64,000 bases of DNA from Alphaproteobacteria bacterium. Its GTDB lineage: Bacteria > Pseudomonadota > Alphaproteobacteria > CAAGCB01 > CAG-977. The translations under genes and the position numbers were made by a program. Location of the stretch: contig JAKSVT010000006.1 of NCBI GenBank assembly GCA_024407875.1, positions 1-64,000 on the forward strand, read 5' to 3'. The notes below the pieces were generated by a model. That model was not told where the DNA came from and made no database searches. It was given only the letters and a program-made list of their open reading frames with translations. Of this stretch, positions 37,485-46,953 are shown one piece after another. Positions within the stretch are counted from its first letter, which is position 1, and each line of letters starts with the position of its first letter.

Positions 37485-38150
37485 ATGATTAGTTTTTCTT
37501 TAAATTTCTTTTTTGGATCTATGTCTTTTGCAATGATTAGTTACGCGATTATGCGAATGAAAAGAAATAAGTTAGATGAAAAAGCAAAAAACAAATTAGT
37601 TGCTATTTTTCTAGTAATTATCGGCTTTATTATATTTATATATTTTTTTGAAAATAAAGATTTTATTTTTAGATGTAATTACAGTACACAAAGTTGTGAA
37701 TATTATAAGTCAACATTACATAATCCACGAATTAGATTAGTTGATAAATATTCTTTAAATGGTATTAATTATATAGATGTAGTAAAACATAAGAGACATA
37801 CGAAGCATGGTACTAGAACGCATTATACTGTAGATTTCTTCAAAGATTTAAATAAAGAGTTTTATATACATCATAATTTTTATACAGAAACTGAAGCAAG
37901 AAGAGAAGTTAACCTAATCATAAAACAAGTATTTGCTGATAAAGGTATTTATGAATATGCAAGATACGATGAAGATGGAGAAACTGGCAAAGTTTTTATA
38001 TTATTTTTAACTTGTCTTTATTTTATTATTTCTGGATTTGTTTGTTTATTTAATTTAAAAAATGAAGACAAAATTAAAAAGATAGACAGATATAAAAGGG
38101 AACAATTTTTTAAAAAAAATAAAGGGTATAGTTCAATTAAAAAAAGATAA
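37485..38150 (+). CDS. Membrane protein of unknown family, paralogue 2
   Basis: A 221-residue paralogue of the preceding gene with the same plan: two N-terminal helices, CNYSTQSCEYYKSTLHNPRI, the YSLNGI strand, VKHKRHTKHGTRTHYTVDFF, then a C-terminal membrane helix and a basic tail. Similarity is clear but moderate, so the duplication is not recent. It lies 46 bases after its sister and 52 before the autotransporter gene, all on one strand. Confidence 0.75.
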   Translation: MISFSLNFFFGSMSFAMISYAIMRMKRNKLDEKAKNKLVAIFLVIIGFIIFIYFFENKDFIFRCNYSTQSCEYYKSTLHNPRIRLVDKYSLNGINYIDVVKHKRHTKHGTRTHYTVDFFKDLNKEFYIHHNFYTETEARREVNLIIKQVFADKGIYEYARYDEDGETGKVFILFLTCLYFIISGFVCLFNLKNEDKIKKIDRYKREQFFKKNKGYSSIKKR

Positions 38151-38202
38151 TTACTCTGAAATTTAAAAAATAAATGTGAAGATTTATAAAAGAAGATTTT
38201 TT

Positions 38203-41200
38203 ATGAAAAATAAGATTTTCATCTTAGTTTTAACAATTATTACGACATGTTATTTTGTTCCTGTATTTGCATATGAAGAATCTGAAGGAAATATTTTTAC
38301 ATATAAATTTTTTGAAAAAGATGAAAGTTTTCCTGTTACAAAAGAGTTTTCAACAGATTATAAATTAACATCAGAAGGAAAAATTAATCAAAAAGAAAAA
38401 GAATCTTTATATGCATCAGAAAATTATTGGGCTGATATTATAATATCACCTGTAAGTAAAAAAGCTTCTTTTAATATAATTAAACAAGCATATTATAATG
38501 TTTCAGCAAAAAGTTTTACAGTTTTGGATGGAACAGAAAAAATAAGTGAAATTCAGGCAGCTTTGTATGGAAAAACTATTCCACCAAGTATTTATCCTAG
38601 TTCAGTTATTATTTTAGGATATAGTTTTTTAGGAGAAGGTGCTTGGGATTATGATAATACAAATAAACCATTAGCAGATAAAACATATCCTAATTTAAAG
38701 GTTATTTTTCAACATGAAATAGCACATGCTCTTGGTATGGGAACAGATCCAGAAGATAAAATGTATTCATATAATGGTTCTGATTATACTACCGGATATT
38801 ATAAAGATAATTTGTCTGTATGGGATAAAAATTTAAGATTTTTTAAAGAAGGATTAGGAGAAACTAAAATAATAGCATCTCCTACGGAATCAACAATAGT
38901 TACTCCTATTACATCTATTGTTCCTGTAAGTGATGCAAATTATATTATTGGTCTTGATGAATACATACCTTATTTTGTTGGAGAAAATACTCTAAAAGTT
39001 TTGGGCAATGATAGTGATTTAAGTATAGCAAAATCAAACATTGAATCAAATGGAGGAATGCGAAATTATTCTGAAACGTACATAAATTTGAGATATGCTG
39101 GAACTTATAAAACAGTGAATGGTTTGCCTATTCATCCTAAAGATGATACTTTAATTGATATATCTCATATAGAGCTTCGTAACAGTTATTTATCTCATCA
39201 AAATTATCGTAACTGGGTTACTTGTATGGAAGCAGAATTAGCTGCGTTTGTTGATATTGGTTATAATATAAATTTAAAAGATTATTTTGGAAAATCTTAT
39301 TACCTTGATCATATGACAGATACTATTTCGACTTCTTATTCTAGTATTAAAGATTATGCAGTAGGTGTACATATCTATGGAGATAATAATACAATTACAC
39401 AAGATGCTGAAACAAATCTATTTGGAGAAGCGACTTTTGGTGCAAGAATAGATGGAGTTCAAGACACTTTTAACTTAAACAATTCTATTATAACGAATGG
39501 AAATAATAGTATTGGTGTTGGTGTTACTTTTGGAAAAAATCATAGGATAAATCTAGAAGAAACATCTTTTATTCAAGCAAAAGGAACAAATGGTATAGCT
39601 TTAGATTTTGATTTTGGATACAACATAATAACTTCAGCATTATATTCAAAAGGTTCACATACAGATTTTTATGTTTTGAGATTTTTTCAAGCTGAAGAAG
39701 TTTTAGATCCTGAAATTGATGGTGCTTTAGCAACAGAGGTAAATATAAAAGGCTCTTTATTTGGAAAAAAAGCAGCTATTTATATATCAGAAAATGCTCA
39801 TGTGGAAAATATAAACATTTTTGATACAGCAGAAATTAAAGGAAATATCATTTCAGAATGGAATTCTTTAGAGACATATCGTTATCAAGAAATAGATATG
39901 GAATTACCTGAAATTGCAAGGCCTTTTAAAGTTGGAGGTCCTTCGGCTGGTTTTACTGATGCAAATGATACAAGTACTTGGTATTTTACAAATTTAAATT
40001 TTAAAAATGGAAGCCATTATAAAGATGGGGTTATAAATGGAGATAATAGATTACAAAATACATTAAAATTGAATTTTGGTGAAAGTACTTCTGATACAGT
40101 AACTTTTGATAATGTTACAGCAAAAGTTTATTCTGTTAAAAATGAAGGAATTTTAGAAGTAAAAAATAATTTTAATTTATCTACAAGTGTTGATTTAGCA
40201 AAGGATAGCGCTATTTCAGCACAAATTATGGGCAATGGTATTATAAATTTGCAAGATGATTCATTTTTAAACTTAGGCTCTAATGTTCAACATATTGAAA
40301 ATAAAATAATTTTAAACAACAAAAGCACATTAAATCTTTCAAATAACGATGTTTCAACTACAAGCTTAGGAAAATTTGAATTAAATGGAAATGGCAATCT
40401 CATAGTAGATTTTAATTTAAAAAATATGCAGGTTGATAAATTAAAATTTAATGATAAAGATGATGTTATTACTAATAATTACAAGTTAAAAATTTTACCA
40501 AATGTTTTTCAAAATAAAATAATTACAAAGGATAAATATAATATTCCTTTTATAGAAGAAGATTTAAATAACGAAAAATTATTGAGTGCTATTAATTTTG
40601 ATAAAACATCTGTAACTACACCAATTTATTATTATGGATTAACTTTTGATGAAAATTCTGGAGATTTATTATTATCAAGAGGAAATGGTTATTCAAGTTT
40701 TAATCCAGCCGTTTTATCATCTCCTGTAGCAGCACAAATATCGGGTTATGCTACAATACTTGAAAGCTTTAATGAGGGTTTTAGATTTGTTGATAATTTT
40801 ATGAATATGTCTAGATTAGATAGAATGTCATATAATGATGAAAATAACCAAGCTTTTTCAGATACAAATTCTATAAATAAGGCAAAAAAAATATGGGTAA
40901 ATCCTTATACTTCTTTTGAAAATATTAAATTAGATAAAGGACCTAATGTAGATACATCATCATATGGAAGTTATTTTGGGGTAGATAGTGATATTTATAC
41001 GCTTAAACATGATTGGAATGCTGTTTATTCTTTTTACTCAGGATACAATAGAGTTGATCAAGATTTTAAGAATGTAAAAATAAATTATAATGGTGGGTCA
41101 ATAGGTTTAGCAGCTAACTATTTTAAAGGAGAATTTTTTACTGTTTTAAATTTGGCTGTAGGTGCTGGAATTTCCAATGCTGATACGATGTATGGAAATG

Positions 41201-41664
41201 AACATTCTAAATTATTAAATTCAGGAGCTGCAGTAAAATTAGGTTATAATTTTGAACTTAAAAAAGATATGCATATTATGCAACCTAGTTTGATGTTAGC
41301 TTATTCTCTTATTAAGACTTTCAATTATAAAAATGCTGCTGGTGTTAATATTACATCAGATACTATGCATGTGAAAACAATTCAGCCTCAATTGAAATAT
41401 ATTTTAAATACTAAAAATAGATGGCAACCATATGCTACAGTAAGTGAAGTATTTAGTATTACAGATAAGGCAAAATTTTATGCTCAAAATAAATCACTTC
41501 CTGAAATGAGCGTAAGACCATATACTCAATATGGATTAGGAATTCAAAATAAAAGAGATGAAAAATATACAGGCTATTTTCAAGTTGTTGGAAGAAATGG
41601 AGGAAGGAAGGGTGTAGCTTTTTCTCTTGGCTTTGAATGGCAACTTGGTAATGCGAAAAAATGA
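38203..41664 (+). CDS. Autotransporter with metalloprotease-like motif in the passenger
   Basis: A 1153-residue secreted protein. Signal peptide MKNKIFILV... cut near PVFA; a globular N-terminal domain with HEIAHALG at residues 171-178, the zinc-protease helix in which two His bind metal and Glu is catalytic; a beta-helix-type passenger from about 380 to 830; and a C-terminal autotransporter barrel of about 270 residues ending SLGFEWQLG. In the usual HExxHxxGxxH pattern the third ligand at 181 is Thr, with Asp at 182, so activity is uncertain. The ATG at 38203 is chosen over an upstream GTG because it begins the signal peptide. Confidence 0.85.
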   Translation: MKNKIFILVLTIITTCYFVPVFAYEESEGNIFTYKFFEKDESFPVTKEFSTDYKLTSEGKINQKEKESLYASENYWADIIISPVSKKASFNIIKQAYYNVSAKSFTVLDGTEKISEIQAALYGKTIPPSIYPSSVIILGYSFLGEGAWDYDNTNKPLADKTYPNLKVIFQHEIAHALGMGTDPEDKMYSYNGSDYTTGYYKDNLSVWDKNLRFFKEGLGETKIIASPTESTIVTPITSIVPVSDANYIIGLDEYIPYFVGENTLKVLGNDSDLSIAKSNIESNGGMRNYSETYINLRYAGTYKTVNGLPIHPKDDTLIDISHIELRNSYLSHQNYRNWVTCMEAELAAFVDIGYNINLKDYFGKSYYLDHMTDTISTSYSSIKDYAVGVHIYGDNNTITQDAETNLFGEATFGARIDGVQDTFNLNNSIITNGNNSIGVGVTFGKNHRINLEETSFIQAKGTNGIALDFDFGYNIITSALYSKGSHTDFYVLRFFQAEEVLDPEIDGALATEVNIKGSLFGKKAAIYISENAHVENINIFDTAEIKGNIISEWNSLETYRYQEIDMELPEIARPFKVGGPSAGFTDANDTSTWYFTNLNFKNGSHYKDGVINGDNRLQNTLKLNFGESTSDTVTFDNVTAKVYSVKNEGILEVKNNFNLSTSVDLAKDSAISAQIMGNGIINLQDDSFLNLGSNVQHIENKIILNNKSTLNLSNNDVSTTSLGKFELNGNGNLIVDFNLKNMQVDKLKFNDKDDVITNNYKLKILPNVFQNKIITKDKYNIPFIEEDLNNEKLLSAINFDKTSVTTPIYYYGLTFDENSGDLLLSRGNGYSSFNPAVLSSPVAAQISGYATILESFNEGFRFVDNFMNMSRLDRMSYNDENNQAFSDTNSINKAKKIWVNPYTSFENIKLDKGPNVDTSSYGSYFGVDSDIYTLKHDWNAVYSFYSGYNRVDQDFKNVKINYNGGSIGLAANYFKGEFFTVLNLAVGAGISNADTMYGNEHSKLLNSGAAVKLGYNFELKKDMHIMQPSLMLAYSLIKTFNYKNAAGVNITSDTMHVKTIQPQLKYILNTKNRWQPYATVSEVFSITDKAKFYAQNKSLPEMSVRPYTQYGLGIQNKRDEKYTGYFQVVGRNGGRKGVAFSLGFEWQLGNAKK

Positions 41665-41784
41665 ATTAAAAAGTAAATTTCATTTTTATTGATTGTAATA
41701 AAATTATACTTTTGAAAACAAATCAAAAATTGCCATTTTTTAAATAAATATCGTTTAAAGGTGGATTTTTATCGATTTTTGTGG

Positions 41785-41819
41785 TACAATGACTTCTGTC
41801 CTTAGGAAAATAAGGGACA
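41785..41819 (+). promoter_or_regulatory. Candidate cdnL promoter element and 5' stem-loop
   Basis: TACAAT at 41785-41790 could be a -10 element with only a poor -35 upstream. Right after it TGTCCTTA and TAAGGGACA pair around a 6-base loop with one bulged G, so the transcript would begin in or near a hairpin. Promoter assignment is tentative. Confidence 0.3.
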
Positions 41820-41868
41820 CGATTTTGAAACAACATTTTAACAAAAACAACATAAGGACTATGATATA

Positions 41869-42369
41869 ATGGTCAAAGAAAATACTTTTTCCGCTGGTGA
41901 GTATGTAGTTTATCCTACTCATGGTGTTGGAAAAATAACCAGCATTTCAAAAGATAAGATAGCTGGACAAGAATTGGAATTAATCGCTGTTCACTTTGAT
42001 AAAGATAGAATGACATTAAGAGTTCCAATGGCAAAAGCAAAAAATTCAGGTTTAAGAAAATTGTCAACAAAAACTACAATGGATTCAGCTTTAGATACAT
42101 TAAGAACAAAAGCTAAAGCAAAGCGTACCATGTGGTCAAGACGTGCATTAGAATATGAAGCAAAAATTAATTCTGGTGACGTTGTTGCAATTGCAGAAGT
42201 AGTTCGTGATTTATATCGTTCAGGTGATGCTGTTAGTGAACAATCATATAGTGAACGTCAAATTTATGAATTAGCTTTAGATCGTTTATCTGGAGAATTA
42301 GCTGCTGTTGATAAAATTGAACCATCAGAAGCTCAAATGAAAGTTAATACAATCCTTACAGAAGGTTAA
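41869..42369 (+). CDS. cdnL: CarD-family transcription regulator CdnL
   Basis: The 166-residue protein has the CarD N-terminal Tudor-like domain that binds the RNA polymerase beta subunit (SAGEYVVYPTHGVGKITSI) and a helical C-terminal DNA-contact domain with the conserved MWSRRALEYEAKINSGDVV block. CdnL stabilises open complexes at rRNA and growth promoters in Alphaproteobacteria. A strong terminator follows, so it is transcribed alone. Confidence 0.95.
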   Translation: MVKENTFSAGEYVVYPTHGVGKITSISKDKIAGQELELIAVHFDKDRMTLRVPMAKAKNSGLRKLSTKTTMDSALDTLRTKAKAKRTMWSRRALEYEAKINSGDVVAIAEVVRDLYRSGDAVSEQSYSERQIYELALDRLSGELAAVDKIEPSEAQMKVNTILTEG

Positions 42370-42393
42370 TTAATTCGTATAAAAATCAAATAG

Positions 42394-42436
42394 TTTAGCC
42401 ATTTGCATTAATGAAAGCAGATGGCTAAATTTTTTA
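42394..42436 (+). terminator. Terminator of cdnL
   Basis: TTTAGCCATTTGC and GCAGATGGCTAAA form a 13-bp stem (one G-T pair) with a 10-base loop followed by six T residues, 25 bases after the cdnL stop. Confidence 0.93.
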
Positions 42437-42528
42437 GAAAAAATATAAAATAGATGTTTTATTTTTTAAAAAGGAGTATATCTTTTTTTATATAATTTTT
42501 AGTTTGTAATTTATAAGGAAATAAAAAA

Positions 42529-42984
42529 ATGCGTGAAAATATAAAAAATGCTTTAAAGACAGCTATGGTAAATAAAGAAGCTCACAAAATTTCAACATTA
42601 CGTTTGATTTTAGCTGCTATTAAAGATCGTGATATTGCAAGCCGTGGAACAGAAAAAGATGGCCAAATCACAGATGAAGATATTATGCAATTATTACAAT
42701 CAATGATTAAACAACGTAAAGATAGTATCTCTGCTTATGAAAAAGGTGGTCGTCAAGATTTAGTTGATAATGAACAAGAAGAAATCAATATCATTCAAGA
42801 ATTTTTACCAAAACAAATGGATGAAGCAGAAACAGAAGCTGTTGTAAAAGAAACAATTAAAGCTATTGGTGCTTCAAGTTTGAAGGATATGGGCGCTATT
42901 ATGGCAAAATTACGCGAGCAATATGCTGGCCGTATGGATTTTGGCAAAGCAAGTGGTATTGTTAAGAAAGCTTTATTAGGCTAA
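42529..42984 (+). CDS. GatB/YqeY-domain protein
   Basis: The 151-residue protein starts with the YqeY stretch ALKTAMVNKEAHKISTLRLILAAIKD and has SMIKQRKDSISAYEKGGRQDL and the C-terminal GAIMAKLREQYAGRMDFGKAS. The domain is related to the tRNA-binding tail of GatB, but the role of the free protein is unclear. It stands 16 bases before dnaG, a position typical in Proteobacteria. Confidence 0.95.
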   Translation: MRENIKNALKTAMVNKEAHKISTLRLILAAIKDRDIASRGTEKDGQITDEDIMQLLQSMIKQRKDSISAYEKGGRQDLVDNEQEEINIIQEFLPKQMDEAETEAVVKETIKAIGASSLKDMGAIMAKLREQYAGRMDFGKASGIVKKALLG

Positions 42985-43000
42985 TTAATAAGTAACAAAT

Positions 43001-44794
43001 ATGCCTTATTTTCAAGACAGTTTTTTAGATTTAGTAAAATCAAGAGCTCCTATCTTAGATGTAGTAAAACAATATGTATCTTTAAGAAGGAACGGAAATC
43101 AGTATTGGGGGTGTTGTCCTTTACATCATGAGAAGACGCCCTCTTTTTCTGTTCAACCAGATAAAGATAATTTTCATTGTTTTGGATGTGGTGCAGGTGG
43201 CGATGTTTTTAAATTTATTATGGAAATTGAAAACATGTCATTTGTTGAAGCAGTTACTCATTTAGCTGAAAGATATGGAATTCCTTTACCAGAACCAGAT
43301 CCTGTTGAATTTAAAAAAGAGCAACAAAGATTAGGCATATATGAAGTTTTAGATAAAATTTGCAAATATTATGAAGGTCAACTTTATTCTCCTATTGGGA
43401 AGAATGCTTTATATTATTTGAGAAATCGTGGTCTTTCTGATGAAACTATAAAAACATTCCGCTTAGGATATGCTCCAGCTGGCTCTCCTATTAAATCAAT
43501 GTTAGATTTAGAGAAAGTTCCTTTAGATATGCAAAAGCAATTAGGTGTTATTTCTTTTAAAGAAGGAAGAAAACCTTGTGATTTGTATTTTGATAGAGTT
43601 ATGTTTCCTATTTTTGATGTTAAAGGGAGAGTTATAGCTTTTGGAGGAAGAGTTATTGGAGATGGGGAACCTAAATATTTAAATTCTCCTGAAACCCCGT
43701 TATTTATCAAACACAATACATTATATGGTTTAAATTTTGCCAAAGATGAAGCAAGACGTACAGAAAAAATAATGGTAGTTGAAGGATATATGGATGTTAT
43801 TTCATTATATTCTAAAGGATTTAAGCATGCTGTTGCTTCTTGTGGAACTGCTTGTACACCAGATCATATAAAATTATTATGGAAATATTCACCAGAGCCT
43901 GTTTGTAGTTTTGATGGAGATGGTGCAGGTATTCGTGCTGCAAATCATGCTGCACAAACTGTATTGCCATTACTTCATGGAGATTTTTCATTAAGATTTA
44001 TGACTTTGCCAGATGATATGGACCCTGATGAGTACGTTAAAGCAAAGGGTGTTTCTCAATTTAATGATTTTGCTCAAAATAATTCAAGGCCATTATGTGA
44101 TCAGCTTTGGCAAATGCTTATAGATAAAAGAGATATAAGCACACCTGAAAGAAAAGCTAAGCTTGAAGCTGATATGAACAGTGTAATTGAAACGATAGCA
44201 GATAATACTGTTAAATCTTATTATCGTAGAGATTTTAAAGAAAGACTATGGAAAATAACAGGTGGAACAGTAAAGCCAAAGGAAATAAAAAAAGAAGAAA
44301 AGAGCAATAAAAAAGATAATAATAAAAATAAACAAATTATAGTTGATGTTCCAAAGCCAAATTTAGAAAATGTAACTCCTAAAACAATATTAGCTCTTTT
44401 AATATATTGTCCTTCAGCTTATTCAAATATAATAGAAGAAATAGCTGGATATAAAATAAGTGATCCTTTTTTGAGTAAATGTTTTGATTTTATTATTAAT
44501 TCGATGTTCAATAATCCTGAAATTACATCTAGTGAATTGAAAGCTGAATTAAGTAATAACAATTTAGGTGAAGTTCTTACAATTATTGCAGATCAAATAG
44601 AATTACTAGAAAGACGTAGTTTAAGTTCAGAAGGATTTTTCCCTGAACAAGAGTTATACCAGATTATTCAGCAAACAAAAGCTCATAAAATAGAAGAAGA
44701 AAAGCAATTATTGTTAAATAAAATGGTAGGAGCTTCTAAAGAACAAGCCGAAGAATATTGGAAACAATATTGTGATTTATGTCAATCTAAGTAG
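43001..44794 (+). CDS. dnaG: DNA primase
   Basis: A 597-residue primase. The N-terminal CHC2 zinc finger has Cys39, His42, Cys60 and Cys63; the catalytic core contains YFDRVMFPIFDVKGRVIAFGGR, the Toprim Glu in VVEGYMDVISL and Asp residues in SFDGDGAG. The C-terminal domain after a Lys-rich linker (around 425-450) would bind DnaB helicase. The gene usually following it, rpoD, is not present here. Only a weak ribosome site precedes the ATG. Confidence 0.97.
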   Translation: MPYFQDSFLDLVKSRAPILDVVKQYVSLRRNGNQYWGCCPLHHEKTPSFSVQPDKDNFHCFGCGAGGDVFKFIMEIENMSFVEAVTHLAERYGIPLPEPDPVEFKKEQQRLGIYEVLDKICKYYEGQLYSPIGKNALYYLRNRGLSDETIKTFRLGYAPAGSPIKSMLDLEKVPLDMQKQLGVISFKEGRKPCDLYFDRVMFPIFDVKGRVIAFGGRVIGDGEPKYLNSPETPLFIKHNTLYGLNFAKDEARRTEKIMVVEGYMDVISLYSKGFKHAVASCGTACTPDHIKLLWKYSPEPVCSFDGDGAGIRAANHAAQTVLPLLHGDFSLRFMTLPDDMDPDEYVKAKGVSQFNDFAQNNSRPLCDQLWQMLIDKRDISTPERKAKLEADMNSVIETIADNTVKSYYRRDFKERLWKITGGTVKPKEIKKEEKSNKKDNNKNKQIIVDVPKPNLENVTPKTILALLIYCPSAYSNIIEEIAGYKISDPFLSKCFDFIINSMFNNPEITSSELKAELSNNNLGEVLTIIADQIELLERRSLSSEGFFPEQELYQIIQQTKAHKIEEEKQLLLNKMVGASKEQAEEYWKQYCDLCQSK

Positions 44795-44806
44795 AGGAGT
44801 GCTTTA

Positions 44807-45934
44807 ATGTTTCCTAATTATAATAAAAGTATTTTGAATTTAATAACATCAATACTTAAAAGTTATGGAGTAAAAACAAAATATCCTTCATTAGATTTAT
44901 TAGATAAAGAATTACTAAAAAAATATAAGAATGTTATTGTTATGATTTATGATGGTTTAGGCCAAACTTTATTAAATCATGCTTTAGCAAAAAATAGTTT
45001 TTTACGTTCGAATGTTGTTGATACTATAACTTCAGTTTATCCAACTACAACAGCAGCAGCGATGAATACTTATTATTCAGGACTTCCTCCTATTTGTCAT
45101 GGATGGCTTGGTTGGACAGCTTATTTTAAAGAATATGATAAAGTTATAGAATATTTTACTAATTGTGATGCTTATTCTCGTATAAAACTAGATACAAAAG
45201 AACCTGTAAGTAATTTAGTTGCTTATAAAAAAATAGATGAACAAATTAAAGAAGCAACTAATGGAGAAGTTACGACATATATTCCTCCAGCACCATTTGA
45301 AGAGAATGGTATGAAAGACTTTAATGAATTATGTAATGCAGTAATTAATCAAGTTAAAAAGCCAGGAAGACAATTTGTTTTTGGTTATTGGCCAGATCCT
45401 GATCATTTAAGTCATCTTAAATCACCATATTCAGGTGAAGTTTATAAGTTAATTTCAAAAATGAATAAAGATACGATTTCTTTTTATAAATCATTGCCTG
45501 AAGATACTTTACTTATAATATCTGCTGATCATGGTCATATTCCTTATGAAGGGGCTATTTATATTAATGAATTAGAAGATATGGCTGATTTATTGCTTCA
45601 TCCATTAAGTTTAGATCAAAGAACATCTTCAGTATTTTTAAAACCAGGAACAAATGATAAATTTATAAGTTTATTTAATAAATATCTTTCTAAAGAATTT
45701 AGCATTTATTCTAAAGAAGAAGTATTAAAAATGGAATTATTTGGACCTGTTTTAGAAGGCTATAAAATTCATCCAAAATCTCTTGATTTTATAGGCGATT
45801 ATATTATAGTTGCAACAGGAAACAAATGTTTACGTCAAAGAACTTCAGATTATAAAGAACCAAATATGATAGGCGTTCATTCTGGCACTACACCTGCGGA
45901 AACACTCGTTCCATTAATTATGTTATCTAAATAG
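44807..45934 (+). CDS. Alkaline-phosphatase-superfamily phosphodiesterase
   Basis: A 375-residue protein of the nucleotide pyrophosphatase/phosphodiesterase type. The metal-binding Asp49 is in MIYDGLGQTL, the nucleophile Thr is in VYPTTTAAAMN (about residues 80-82), further ligands are in WPDPDHLSHL, SADHGH and GVHSGTTPAET. No signal peptide is visible, so it is probably cytoplasmic. Substrate unknown. GAGGAG precedes the ATG. It sits between dnaG and a kinase-fold gene 10 bases downstream. Confidence 0.85.
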   Translation: MFPNYNKSILNLITSILKSYGVKTKYPSLDLLDKELLKKYKNVIVMIYDGLGQTLLNHALAKNSFLRSNVVDTITSVYPTTTAAAMNTYYSGLPPICHGWLGWTAYFKEYDKVIEYFTNCDAYSRIKLDTKEPVSNLVAYKKIDEQIKEATNGEVTTYIPPAPFEENGMKDFNELCNAVINQVKKPGRQFVFGYWPDPDHLSHLKSPYSGEVYKLISKMNKDTISFYKSLPEDTLLIISADHGHIPYEGAIYINELEDMADLLLHPLSLDQRTSSVFLKPGTNDKFISLFNKYLSKEFSIYSKEEVLKMELFGPVLEGYKIHPKSLDFIGDYIIVATGNKCLRQRTSDYKEPNMIGVHSGTTPAETLVPLIMLSK

Positions 45935-45944
45935 GCAACAAGTA

Positions 45945-46952
45945 ATGGCTGGGGAATATACTGGAATAGTTCAACAAGACGATCCTTTGTATGGATATCT
46001 TAAATATGAAGTTCAACCACAAACAGGTAATGATTGTGAAGATCCCATTTATCATGCGTTTAGATTGAATGGTTCAAATCCTGTATATTTATACGAAGAA
46101 GAACATACAGGTACAAAAATAATTTGTAAGTATTTTTTATCTGAGACAATAACAGATCCAGAATTTGCATTAAAAAAGTTAGAAAGAGAATATTTTAATT
46201 TATCTACAATGCGCACATTTGGTTTTGATCAATCTCCATATTATATTGCAAAACCTTATGGAAAAAATTTTGATTTAAATGGTCTTTTAGCCATTGAATA
46301 TTGTGAAGGTGAATTATTAAGTTCTATTTTAGAAAGAGCTATAGCTGAAGATAATGGAGTTCTTATTTTACAAAAATTAGGAGCTTTAGCACACTTTTTA
46401 GCAGAATGGCATAATAGAACAGCAACAGAAGATAAAGTAGATTTTGATTGGAGTTGTTCTTATTTTGATAGAATGATTAATCAAACGTCTTATTTACTTG
46501 AACCAGAAGATATTGATTTCTTTTATGAGGCTATGGAAGAATGGCGTAGTAGACCAGAAATGTGGGAAGATAATAGAGTAATTGTACATGGAGATGCAAC
46601 ACCAGAAAACTTTATGTTTGGTGATGATGAACATGTTATATCTTTTGATTTAGAACGTTGTATGTATGCTGATCGTATTTTTGATATAGGTCGTTTATGT
46701 GCAGAAGTATTCCATTTCTTCTTATTAGGAACAGGCAACAAATATGCTTGTGAACCATATTTAGGTCATTTTTTATGGGAATATTCAACACATTTTCCTG
46801 ATTGCCAAGAAACTTTTGATGCTATTACCAAAAGAGTTCCTTTTTATATGGGAATAAATCTCTTACGTATAAGTAGAAATAAGTGGCTTACAGAAGATTA
46901 TAGAAAATTATTAATTTATGAAGCTCATAATTGTTTCTTAGAAGGTGAATGA
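45945..46952 (+). CDS. Aminoglycoside-phosphotransferase-fold kinase, substrate unknown
   Basis: A 335-residue APH/choline-kinase-fold protein: the catalytic loop is VIVHGDATPENFMF and the metal Asp is in ISFDLERCMYADRIFDIGRL. The N-terminal lobe has IICKYF where the ATP-binding Lys should be. It is distinct from the AmgK-like kinase at 19-20 kb. Being next to a phosphodiesterase suggests a joint role in a phosphorylated small molecule or lipid, but this is inference. The two genes end tail to tail with the PBP gene, only one base apart. Confidence 0.8.
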   Translation: MAGEYTGIVQQDDPLYGYLKYEVQPQTGNDCEDPIYHAFRLNGSNPVYLYEEEHTGTKIICKYFLSETITDPEFALKKLEREYFNLSTMRTFGFDQSPYYIAKPYGKNFDLNGLLAIEYCEGELLSSILERAIAEDNGVLILQKLGALAHFLAEWHNRTATEDKVDFDWSCSYFDRMINQTSYLLEPEDIDFFYEAMEEWRSRPEMWEDNRVIVHGDATPENFMFGDDEHVISFDLERCMYADRIFDIGRLCAEVFHFFLLGTGNKYACEPYLGHFLWEYSTHFPDCQETFDAITKRVPFYMGINLLRISRNKWLTEDYRKLLIYEAHNCFLEGE

Positions 46953-46953
46953 G

